Assembly: GCF_030687535.1 (NCBI RefSeq)
Contig: NZ_CP117437.1
Location: 3,245,501 to 3,309,500, forward strand
Length of the DNA stretch: 64,000 nt
Reading direction: 5' to 3'
DNA from: Pseudomonas sp. FP2335
Lineage (GTDB): Bacteria > Pseudomonadota > Gammaproteobacteria > Pseudomonadales > Pseudomonadaceae
The notes under the pieces were generated by a model. That model made no database searches. It was not told where the DNA came from and worked only from the letters and a program-made list of their open reading frames with translations. The position numbers and the translations under genes are program-made. Positions 9,258 through 16,432 of the stretch are shown here, in pieces. Position 1 is the first letter of the stretch. Each line of letters begins with the position of its first letter.

Positions 9258-11965
9258 GGGGTTTTCCCTTCCTGGTCGTTGGACGTGCGGATCACCGCAG
9301 CGTATTTGGCGCGGTGCTCGGTATGCGAGGTGGGCTGGCTCAGCTCACTGCAAGGCAGCAGGTGATGGTTGTGCAAACCGCCATTGGCCAGCACCGCTTG
9401 CTCGGCGTTGCGATATTCACTGGGCACCGGTATCTCGTAGCTCACGCCATTGGCCATTTCGATTCGGTAGTGCTGGGTCACGACTTGATGATCGATGCGC
9501 ACATGCCCGCTCTTGTCGAACACACCCTGCTCGATCGCAGCGTTGTCGGCGTAGAGGGTGTATGGCATGCCTGCCCAGCCCTTGCCGACGGTGTTGGGGG
9601 TTTGCGCTACCGTGAAGCGCAGCGGTTGCCTGTAGAGATTGCGCGGATACTCCGGGTGCGCGGCTTTCAGGCTGCCGGGGCCCAGGTAATCAAAGTTTGC
9701 CGATTTGATGTTGTGGTTACCTTGGGTGCCGGACTCGATGCAACTTGGATCAAGGGTGATGTAACTACCACCTGCATTCAGGCTGATTTTCTTTTTCGCG
9801 ACGATGCGGATTTCATCTTCAGCACTGATGATTTCCAAGCCATTGCGCGCCATCAGTTCCAACGTGTCGTTCTGTGCCTGAATACGCACAGGGCCGGCGT
9901 TGGCGATCAACTTGATCCCCAACTTGCGCACAAACAGACTGACGCCCTGCCCCACACCGATAAACAAGCGTTTGACCACACTGACATCCGCCTCAGCCCC
10001 GGCGTTGATCATCACGTTGCCCTGCGCAGCCAGTTGCAGGTGCTCCCCGCTGCTCAGGGCAATGCCCTGGGGAGCGCTGAGTAGAAGCACGGACGACTTG
10101 AGTCGTTCCAGGTCTTGCTTGAGTAAAGTCAACTGCGCCTGCACGTCCGCCGGATCGGCATTCGCCGCCAGAGCGTCAGTGGAGAGCGCGTCCAACTGCT
10201 CATTCGCTTGCTCCAAGCGGGCCATCGCCGCGCCCATTTCAAGCTGCTGCCCCTGCGCCCTGGCCTGCTCATCCGCACTGATAAACACCCCCTTCCCACC
10301 CCGGATCGCGCCCCACCCATCCGTGCGCAACTCGAACCCTTCACCGCGCTGTTGCCTGTGCGCATCCACCAGATGCCCCAGGTTCAACTGGCTCTTGCCG
10401 CTGTGTTCCGTGCTCAGCTTGATGTGCTCCTGCCCCCGCGTGTCGTCCATGCGCAGTTTGTTATTGGCCGGTGTGCGTAGCACGTTGCGTTTGTAGTTGC
10501 GCAGGGTCACGTGGTCGACGTGCTGGCTGTCGTGCAGGGCGTGGGCGATGTAGGGGCGGTCCGGGTCGCCTTGTTCGAAGGCGATGGCCACTTCGGTACC
10601 GGGGATCAGTGGCAGGTGCAGGCCGTGGGTGTCGCCTGCGTAGGGCCGGGCCAGGCGCAGCCACAGGCTTTCTTCGCCGGGTTTCCAGGTGTCGCGGTCG
10701 AACAGGAAGTTGACGCGGTAGCGGCCTTCCATGTCGATGTGGCCGTAAGGGTCGTGGGCCTGGGGGCTGGTGACGCGGGCCGGGACGGTGCCGGCGATTT
10801 GCGGTTTGGCGTGCGGGGCCGGGCGAAAGCACAGGGTTTCTGAATAGGGGATCGCCTCGAAGGCGGCTTCGAAGCTGCGGTCGCGCGCGGCCTGGGTGGT
10901 CAGGCGGGTGATGACTGCGCCGGTTTGGAATGCCTGGGGTGCGCCGCCGCTGATCCTGAGGACCTGGCCCGGCGCCAGGGTGGCGCTGCTGCTGAGGCCG
11001 CTCAGGCGGGTCTGCTGGTTCAGGTACTGCTCGTGGCGCAGGCGGGCGTAGAAGTAGCCGCTTTCGCATGGCAGGTCTTCGTCTTGATCGAGGCGGTTGC
11101 CGAGGACGCTGTAGGGTTCGGCGTAGTGGTAGGCATCGCCGTAGGCCCCGCCGCGGCTCTGCTCGATCCCGCCGTTCAGGTGGGCGCTGGCGTCGCGGTG
11201 GTGGTAGGCGCGTACGCTGACCTGTTGCTCGACGACCTGGTGGCTCGATTGCAACGCCCATACGCCGTCCTGCCCGCTGCTGCCGAGCCCGGATTGCGGG
11301 CGGTATGGCAGTTCGACGTCGAATTGGTAACCGCGCTGGCTATCGAAAAACTCGACGACCTCTAGACGCAGGCGTTCGTCGCTGGTGAAGCGATACCAGA
11401 TGCCCACTTCGGCGAGCAGCCGGCTGATAAAGGCCAGGTCGCTTTCGCCGTATTGCATGACCTGTTCGCGCCGGGGGTAGTCGCGCTTGAGGGTGAACAG
11501 GAAGTCCTGGCCTTCGAAAGCGTGGCGGCTGCGCAGGATGTGTTCGACGATCTCGGGCACGGATTGGTGCTGGTAGATACGCAACTGTCGGCCACGTTCA
11601 AGCAGGGCCAGACGCGGTTGCAGGGTGATTGCATAGGTGGCCTGGTCATTGGAGCCGGACCGGCGCGCGAAGGCGGTGACGACGCCGTGCAGGGTGCGCA
11701 GGGGTTTGATTTTGGGGGGCGACAGACTCAGCAGCGGCAATTTTTGTGGCGGGGCGTGCAGGCTGAAACTGGCTTGATGGCCGAGGATGGAGTCGGCGGC
11801 GAGGTCGAGGTCGGGGCTGGTGAATTCGATGCGGTACTTGAACGGCTGGCTGAGCTGCTCTTCGCCTTCGAAGGCCAGCACATCAAGCATGGCACCGACA
11901 TTGCGAACCCACAGCACGTGCCGGCTGTGATCGAAAAATGGGCTCGGTAGTACGCTGGAAGTCAT
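9254..11965 (-). CDS. vgrG: Type VI secretion spike protein VgrG with C-terminal extension
   Basis: A 903-residue VgrG. The N-terminal part (about 1-400) is the gp27-like region, with conserved Gly-His-Gln-Ala-Ser and Arg-Ser-Gly-Ser-Asn-Asp type motifs. The gp5-like OB fold follows at about 410-490 with Asp-x-Tyr-Gly-His and Gly-Asp-Pro-Asp-Arg-Pro. DUF2345-type beta-helix repeats lie at about 640-760. The last 130 residues are extra: a segment with Gly-Met-Pro-Tyr-Thr-Leu-Tyr and Gly-Val-Phe-Asp-Lys-Ser-Gly resembles transthyretin-like domains that load lipase effectors onto the spike. A strong Shine-Dalgarno (AGGAG) precedes the ATG. No T6SS core genes are in the window, so this is an orphan vgrG-effector-immunity island. 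Confidence 0.93.
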   Translation of the reverse strand: MTSSVLPSPFFDHSRHVLWVRNVGAMLDVLAFEGEEQLSQPFKYRIEFTSPDLDLAADSILGHQASFSLHAPPQKLPLLSLSPPKIKPLRTLHGVVTAFARRSGSNDQATYAITLQPRLALLERGRQLRIYQHQSVPEIVEHILRSRHAFEGQDFLFTLKRDYPRREQVMQYGESDLAFISRLLAEVGIWYRFTSDERLRLEVVEFFDSQRGYQFDVELPYRPQSGLGSSGQDGVWALQSSHQVVEQQVSVRAYHHRDASAHLNGGIEQSRGGAYGDAYHYAEPYSVLGNRLDQDEDLPCESGYFYARLRHEQYLNQQTRLSGLSSSATLAPGQVLRISGGAPQAFQTGAVITRLTTQAARDRSFEAAFEAIPYSETLCFRPAPHAKPQIAGTVPARVTSPQAHDPYGHIDMEGRYRVNFLFDRDTWKPGEESLWLRLARPYAGDTHGLHLPLIPGTEVAIAFEQGDPDRPYIAHALHDSQHVDHVTLRNYKRNVLRTPANNKLRMDDTRGQEHIKLSTEHSGKSQLNLGHLVDAHRQQRGEGFELRTDGWGAIRGGKGVFISADEQARAQGQQLEMGAAMARLEQANEQLDALSTDALAANADPADVQAQLTLLKQDLERLKSSVLLLSAPQGIALSSGEHLQLAAQGNVMINAGAEADVSVVKRLFIGVGQGVSLFVRKLGIKLIANAGPVRIQAQNDTLELMARNGLEIISAEDEIRIVAKKKISLNAGGSYITLDPSCIESGTQGNHNIKSANFDYLGPGSLKAAHPEYPRNLYRQPLRFTVAQTPNTVGKGWAGMPYTLYADNAAIEQGVFDKSGHVRIDHQVVTQHYRIEMANGVSYEIPVPSEYRNAEQAVLANGGLHNHHLLPCSELSQPTSHTEHRAKYAAVIRTSNDQEGKTP

Positions 11966-12040
11966 CCCTTTACTCCTGAACGCGTGAGAGTCCAGAGAGT
12001 AAAGTTTTGTTATCCCAGATTAATGTCGGAAGATTCGACT

Positions 12041-12547
12041 TTAAGAGAAGGGTGCTTCCTGATCTCCTCTTGCGCGATGCACCTCAATCACCAACCCCTC
12101 CTCCTCACTCGGCACACTGAAGTGACGGGTGATCAGGTCGAACTCGGCATCGGTTGCCGCGAAGTCATGCTCGCCCCGCGCATTTCGGGCATGCAGCCGG
12201 GCGCGGCAAGTGGCGTCATCCAGCTCGAGATAATGCAGGCAGTGCGGCACCTGGGCCGTCTGCGCCAGGCCGCGCAGCCATTCGCGGTTGGCCAGGGTGT
12301 TGGCCGGAAAATCCAGCACCACGTTGACGCCCGATTGCAGCAGGTTGACCACCAGCGGCCCCAGCACACCACGAATACGTTGGGCGCTGCGCAGGTAATC
12401 CGCGATGGACAGGATTTCACCCGGGTACAGCTGCGCCAGCCAGTGATCTTCGCTGAGCACTAGTGCGGCATGCGCAGTGGCCAGGGTGTTGGCAAGGGTG
12501 GACTTGCCGGAGGCGATCTTGCCGCAGAGCAGATGCAGGGTTGGCAT
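12041..12547 (-). CDS. P-loop kinase-like ATPase (zeta-toxin/AAA type)
   Basis: A 168-residue cytoplasmic protein. The start is placed at the ATG at 12547, directly before Pro-Thr-Leu-His-Leu-Leu-Cys-Gly-Lys and preceded by an AAGGAA-like ribosome-binding site; the longer reading adds 62 low-quality residues that overlap the upstream gene. Walker A is Gly-Lys-Ile-Ala-Ser-Gly-Lys-Ser-Thr (about residues 7-15). A Val-Val-Leu-Asp-Phe-Pro segment near 80 is the likely Walker B-like strand, and the Arg-x-x-x-Arg region near 118 a lid. This is the compact fold of small-molecule kinases and zeta-like proteins; the substrate is unknown. It follows the UvdE-like gene by 59 bp and is probably co-transcribed. 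Confidence 0.8.
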   Translation of the reverse strand: MPTLHLLCGKIASGKSTLANTLATAHAALVLSEDHWLAQLYPGEILSIADYLRSAQRIRGVLGPLVVNLLQSGVNVVLDFPANTLANREWLRGLAQTAQVPHCLHYLELDDATCRARLHARNARGEHDFAATDAEFDLITRHFSVPSEEEGLVIEVHRARGDQEAPFS

Positions 12548-12606
12548 GGGGACGTTTCCTTGTGTCGGTTTACCCAGCATGCCCGGCATCAGTGATACCC
12601 CGCAAC

Positions 12607-13635
12607 TCAGGCGGTATGCCGCTGCCAATGTTCGTAGAACGCCAGGGACGCAACGTTCTTGTCCTTGGCTTCGAGCATGATGTCGAAACGGTCGAGAAAC
12701 TGCAGCGCGTAGTCGTTGGTCCAGCGGTTCCACATCTGCGCGCTGTGGCCGTACAGGTCGCGCTTGGACACCACCTGCATCAGCGCATCCATCTCCAGCT
12801 TGTGTTCGGCGTCAAAGCCGAGCTCCTGCAGGCTCTCCTGGGGCTGGGAGTAGTGCATGGTCGGGCGCACACCGCGCCAGCTGTCGATGACGCGAGCCAC
12901 CCGTTCCGAGTGGGGATCGATGTACTCATTCTCGTTGATCCAGCAGTGATGAATATCCAGCACCACCGGCGCCAGGTCGGCGACTTGCAGGCAGTGGTCC
13001 AGCCCGTAGGTTTTCTCGTCGTTCTCGAAGGTGATGCAGTTGCGCGCCACTTGCGACAAGCGCGTCCAGACGGCGCGGGTGCCTTCCACCCCAAGGCGGC
13101 CGGCGATGTGCACGTTGCACTTGAGGTCCTGGAATTGTCGACCGTAGCCCATCATGCGGATCATATCGGCGTGGTATTCAAATTCGGCCAGGCTGTTTTC
13201 CACCACGCCGGGATTCTCCGAGCCCAGCACGCAGTATTGGCCGGGATGGAAAGACAGGCGGATGTCCGACGCCCGCGCCAGCTCGCCGATGGCGGCAAAC
13301 CCCTCGACCAGTTGCTGTTCGATGGCCGGGTCCTTGTACACGGCCGCCACCTTGGGGTGACTGTAGAACGGCAACAGGTCGCTGCTCAGACGCAGCATGC
13401 GCAAGGTCGGCGGCAGCCCGGCGACGTAAGTGAGCAGGCGCAATTGCGCGGCAAGGTTGTGGGTGACCACTTCGACCAGCTTGGCGCGGGCCTCCTGCGG
13501 TGTCACACCGTCCATCCAGCGCAAGGTGGTGGTGCGCGGGTTGAACGGGCCTTCGATCAGCTTCATGGCACTGGCCGAGAGCAACCGTTCAGGGTGCTTG
13601 TATTGGCATGCGAAGCCGATGCGGGGATGGGTCAT
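12607..13635 (-). CDS. UV damage endonuclease family protein (UvdE/UvsE type)
   Basis: A 342-residue TIM-barrel protein. Metal-ligand motifs typical of UvdE are visible: Phe-His-Pro-Gly-Gln-Tyr near residue 134, Cys-Asn-Val-His-Ile-Ala near 182, Glu-Asn-Asp-Glu near 210 and Asp-Ile-His-His-Cys near 231, with Met-His-Tyr-Ser-Gln near 265. UvdE nicks DNA 5' to UV photoproducts and some other lesions. I start at the ATG at 13635 (Met-Thr-His-Pro-Arg-Ile-Gly-Phe); a longer in-frame reading reaches 13734 but runs over the divergent regulator promoter. It is divergent from the MarR-GNAT fusion and probably in an operon with the P-loop kinase-like gene downstream. Confidence 0.88.
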   Translation of the reverse strand: MTHPRIGFACQYKHPERLLSASAMKLIEGPFNPRTTTLRWMDGVTPQEARAKLVEVVTHNLAAQLRLLTYVAGLPPTLRMLRLSSDLLPFYSHPKVAAVYKDPAIEQQLVEGFAAIGELARASDIRLSFHPGQYCVLGSENPGVVENSLAEFEYHADMIRMMGYGRQFQDLKCNVHIAGRLGVEGTRAVWTRLSQVARNCITFENDEKTYGLDHCLQVADLAPVVLDIHHCWINENEYIDPHSERVARVIDSWRGVRPTMHYSQPQESLQELGFDAEHKLEMDALMQVVSKRDLYGHSAQMWNRWTNDYALQFLDRFDIMLEAKDKNVASLAFYEHWQRHTA

Positions 13636-13727
13636 GGGAATGCCTGGCGGAAATTGAGGGCGGGATGATACGGGGTTAGGCGCTGGTCTACGCAGGAGGT
13701 TCAGTGGATTTTGCGCGAGCAAAGGGT

Positions 13728-13771
13728 TTGACATATTTGCTCAAGGCAACAATATAATTGCTAAAGGCAAC
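13728..13771 (+). promoter_or_regulatory. Promoter of the MarR-GNAT gene with two tandem MarR-type operators
   Basis: TTGACA (13728-13733) and TATAAT (13753-13758) are separated by 19 bp. Two near-identical 14-mers, TTGCTCAAGGCAAC (13737-13750) and TTGCTAAAGGCAAC (13758-13771), lie 21 bp apart, in the spacer and just after the -10 box. Each holds a TTGC...GCAA inverted repeat, the usual form of MarR-family half-sites. Binding here would block RNA polymerase, so autorepression by the downstream MarR-domain protein is the simplest reading. Confidence 0.65.
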
Positions 13772-13786
13772 CATCTGGACAACATC

Positions 13787-14707
13787 ATGTCTATTTCCCC
13801 TCTGGTCGAACGCGCCGGCATCATCCGTGGCTTCAACCGTTTCTACACGCACCAGATTGGTGTGCTGCAGGAGCATCTGCTGCAAAGCGAGTTTTCACTC
13901 ACCGAAATCCGCGTGATGTATGAGTTGTCGTCCCGAGGCGACCTGACCAGCGCCGACCTGTGCCAGATGCTCAGCCTGGATGCGGGTTACCTGAGCCGGC
14001 TGATCAGTGGGCTGGAAAAGAAAGGCCTGATCCAGAAAGTCCGCTCTGTCACCGATGCCCGCGCGGTGCAACTGCACCTCAGCGACCTCGGTCGCAGCGT
14101 GTTGACGCCGTTGGAACAACAGACCCAGGACGAAGTGATCGCCCTGCTCCAGGCCCTGCCTGAACGGCAACAGCAGCAACTGACAGGCGCGATGAAACGC
14201 ATCCAGGCCCTGCTGCAAGGCACCGCGCCGAGCTACCTGCTGCGCGACCCGCAACCCGGCGACATGGGGCTGGTGGTGCAACAACAATCGGCACTGTATG
14301 CCCACGAGTACGGCTGGAATTGGGAGTTCGAGGCGCTGGTGGCGGAGATTGTCGCCAAGTACTTGAGGAACTTTGACCGCAGCTGCGAGCGCTGCTGGAT
14401 CGCGGAAAAAGACGGCGAAGTGGTAGGTTCGGTGTTCGTGGTGCGCCATGACGACAACACCGCCAAACTGCGCATGCTCTATGTGGATGCCAGTGCGCGC
14501 GGCATGGGGATTGGCCAGCGCCTGGTGGATGAGTGCCTGCGTTTTGCCCGGCAGGCCGGCTACAAAAGCATGCTGCTGTGGACCGTGAACATCCTCACCG
14601 ATGCCCGCAAGCTCTATCAGAAAGCCGGCTTCGAGTTGGTCGAGGAAGAACCCACCGAGAGTTTCGGCAAATCGTTGATCAGCGAAACCTGGACCCGTGA
14701 GCTGTAA
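13787..14707 (+). CDS. MarR-family regulator fused to a GNAT acetyltransferase
   Basis: A 306-residue fusion. Residues 1-145 are a winged-helix MarR domain (Leu-Ser-Leu-Asp-Ala-Gly-Tyr-Leu-Ser-Arg recognition-helix region, then Val-Thr-Asp-Ala-Arg at the wing). Residues 150-306 are a GNAT fold with the acetyl-CoA loop Ala-Arg-Gly-Met-Gly-Ile-Gly near 240 and the C-terminal Leu-Tyr-Gln-Lys-Ala-Gly-Phe. Such bifunctional proteins are common in Proteobacteria; acetylation substrate and ligand are mostly unknown. The tandem operator upstream points to autoregulation, and the divergent UvdE-like gene may be a second target. Confidence 0.92.
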   Translation: MSISPLVERAGIIRGFNRFYTHQIGVLQEHLLQSEFSLTEIRVMYELSSRGDLTSADLCQMLSLDAGYLSRLISGLEKKGLIQKVRSVTDARAVQLHLSDLGRSVLTPLEQQTQDEVIALLQALPERQQQQLTGAMKRIQALLQGTAPSYLLRDPQPGDMGLVVQQQSALYAHEYGWNWEFEALVAEIVAKYLRNFDRSCERCWIAEKDGEVVGSVFVVRHDDNTAKLRMLYVDASARGMGIGQRLVDECLRFARQAGYKSMLLWTVNILTDARKLYQKAGFELVEEEPTESFGKSLISETWTREL

Positions 14708-14710
14708 AGC

Positions 14711-14738
14711 CTTCCCGCGCTGCCGCCAGCGCGGGAAG
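14711..14738. terminator. Hairpin between convergent genes
   Basis: CTTCCCGCGCTG (14711-14722) and CAGCGCGGGAAG (14727-14738) form a perfect 12-bp stem with a CCGC loop, four bases after the MarR-GNAT stop and just before the stop of the convergent MFS gene. There is no U-tract, so it may act as a bidirectional stabilising or Rho-assisted terminator. Confidence 0.6.
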
Positions 14739-14745
14739 TCGTCAC

Positions 14746-16149
14746 TTAAAGGTCGGTGATTTCCTTGTGGCGTGGTACCAGCGTCTTCATCACGCTCCAA
14801 GCCACCAGGTACGCCAGCGCACAGATCGCGAACATGATCATGTAGCCGGTGTGAATATCGTTGATCGACTTGTAGTAGTCGAACACCCAGCCGCCGACCT
14901 TGGTCATCACCACGCCGCCCAGGCCACCGGCCATGCCGCCGATACCGACCACCGAGGCCACGGTTTTCTGCGGGAACATGTCGGACACGGTGGTGAAGAT
15001 GTTGCAGGACCACGCCTGGTGCGCTGACGCCCCCACGCCGATCAGCAATACCGGCACCCAGAAGCTGATATAGCCCAACGGCTGTGCCAGCAACACCACC
15101 AACGGGAACAGCGCGATCACCAGCATGGCTTTCATGCGCCCGTCATACGGCGCGTCGCCGCGTGCCATAAAGTAGCTTGGGAACCAGCCGCCGCCGATGC
15201 TGCCGACCATGGTCATGCTGTAGAGCACGGCCAGCGGCATCACGATGTCAGCGCCTTTCATGCCGTATTGCGCCGACAGATAAGTCGGCAGCCAGAACAG
15301 GAAGAACCACCACACGCCGTCAGTCATGAACTTGCCAAAGGCAAATGCCCAGGTCTGACGGTAGGTGAGCAGTTTGAACCACGAGACTTTTTTCTCTACT
15401 GCACCCGCTGGCGCCGGGGTGAAGGGCTGCACGGTCTGGTCGCTGCGGATATACGCCAGTTCTGCGGCCGACAGGCGCTTTTGCTGCTCGGGCGGCTGGT
15501 AGAAGGCGATCCACACCGCTACCCACACAAAACCCAACGCACCGATCACGATAAAGGCCGCCTCCCAGCCCCACAGCCCCGCGATCAGCGGCACGCAGAT
15601 TGGCGCCAGGATCGCGCCGACGTTGGCCCCGGAGTTGAAAATGCCAGTGGCAAATGAGCGCTCTTTCTTCGGGAAGTACTCGGCCGTGGCCTTGATCGCA
15701 ATCGGGAAGTTACCCGCCTCGCCAACCGCCAGCACCGCGCGGGACAACATGAAACCGGCAATCGACACCGGGATCACCGCCAGGCCAATCGCGCCACTGA
15801 CCGCAGCGATGCCCTCGCCCATCGGCACGGCAAACGCATGCATGATCGCGCCGGTAGACCAGATGCCAATCGCGACGATATAAGCGGCCTTGGTGCCGAT
15901 CTTGTCGACAAAACGCCCGGCGAACAGCATTGAGATGGCATAGACAAACTGGAACACCGCCGCAATGTTCGCGTAGTCGGTGTTGCTCCAGCCAAATTGC
16001 GTAGACAGCTGTGGCGCCAGGAGGCTGAGCACCTGGCGGTCGAGGTAGTTGACGGTGGTGGCGAAGAACAGCATCGCGCAGATGGTCCAGCGATAGCTGC
16101 CTACCGCTTGGCCAACGCGCTGGGCGTTGATGGGCTCGTTCAAATTCAT
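14746..16149 (-). CDS. MFS transporter of the anion:cation symporter family (hexuronate ExuT-like)
   Basis: A 467-residue inner-membrane carrier with about 12 transmembrane helices. The N-terminus reads Trp-x-Ile-Cys-Ala-Met-Leu-Phe-Phe-Ala-Thr-Thr-Val-Asn-Tyr-Leu-Asp-Arg, the signature of the ACS family (hexuronate, tartrate, phthalate carriers), and the Ala-Val-Gly-Glu-Ala-Gly-Asn-Phe-Pro segment near residue 140 is typical of ExuT-like members. A galacturonate/glucuronate-type substrate is likely but not proven: no uronate catabolic gene or uronate regulator is next to it. It is divergent from proP across a 283-bp region with candidate operators. Confidence 0.85.
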   Translation of the reverse strand: MNLNEPINAQRVGQAVGSYRWTICAMLFFATTVNYLDRQVLSLLAPQLSTQFGWSNTDYANIAAVFQFVYAISMLFAGRFVDKIGTKAAYIVAIGIWSTGAIMHAFAVPMGEGIAAVSGAIGLAVIPVSIAGFMLSRAVLAVGEAGNFPIAIKATAEYFPKKERSFATGIFNSGANVGAILAPICVPLIAGLWGWEAAFIVIGALGFVWVAVWIAFYQPPEQQKRLSAAELAYIRSDQTVQPFTPAPAGAVEKKVSWFKLLTYRQTWAFAFGKFMTDGVWWFFLFWLPTYLSAQYGMKGADIVMPLAVLYSMTMVGSIGGGWFPSYFMARGDAPYDGRMKAMLVIALFPLVVLLAQPLGYISFWVPVLLIGVGASAHQAWSCNIFTTVSDMFPQKTVASVVGIGGMAGGLGGVVMTKVGGWVFDYYKSINDIHTGYMIMFAICALAYLVAWSVMKTLVPRHKEITDL

Positions 16150-16178
16150 GGCATCACTTTTTTATTTTTGTTAGGTAG

Positions 16179-16287
16179 GACATACGTAACGTCATATGTC
16201 GTCGTACAACTGTGACTTTTATAGCGGGCGATCTAGGGGCTGTCAATCTGAAACACTACGCCAAACCAAAACAAGTCGTAGGACAAC
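16179..16287. promoter_or_regulatory. Candidate operators in the ExuT-like/proP intergenic region
   Basis: Just upstream of the MFS start lies GACATA (16179-16184) ... TATGTC (16195-16200). Two copies of a GntR/FCD-like pseudo-palindrome occur: GTCGTCGTACAAC (16198-16210) and GTCGTAGGACAAC (16275-16287), 11 of 13 bases identical and 77 bp apart. FCD-type GntR proteins typically bind GTnGTnnnACnAC-like sites. This suggests repression of the hexuronate-type carrier by an unlinked FCD regulator, possibly with looping. Confidence 0.45.
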
Positions 16288-16381
16288 ATTCCCCCGACCA
16301 CGACAAAAACGCAGGCCTCAGCAAAAAAACGCAATTAGTGGTGAATTATTTCGTATCCGCCTGTATCTGACCTTTCAGAGC

Positions 16382-16404
16382 GGTGCCATCGCCACGATGG
16401 CACC
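16382..16404 (+). promoter_or_regulatory. Hairpin in the proP leader
   Basis: GGTGCCATC (16382-16390), loop GCCAC, GATGGCACC (16396-16404): a perfect 9-bp inverted repeat ending 28 bp before the proP start codon. In the transcript it would fold just upstream of the ribosome-binding region; in DNA it could be an operator. Confidence 0.5.
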
Positions 16405-16432
16405 TCCCCTGTTCAGATTTAGAGTGGTGCCC

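Noticed and set aside
9203..10084. 293-codon plus-strand open frame over the VgrG 3' end
   Set aside because: It is antisense to the coupled VgrG/lipase junction and lacks any domain.
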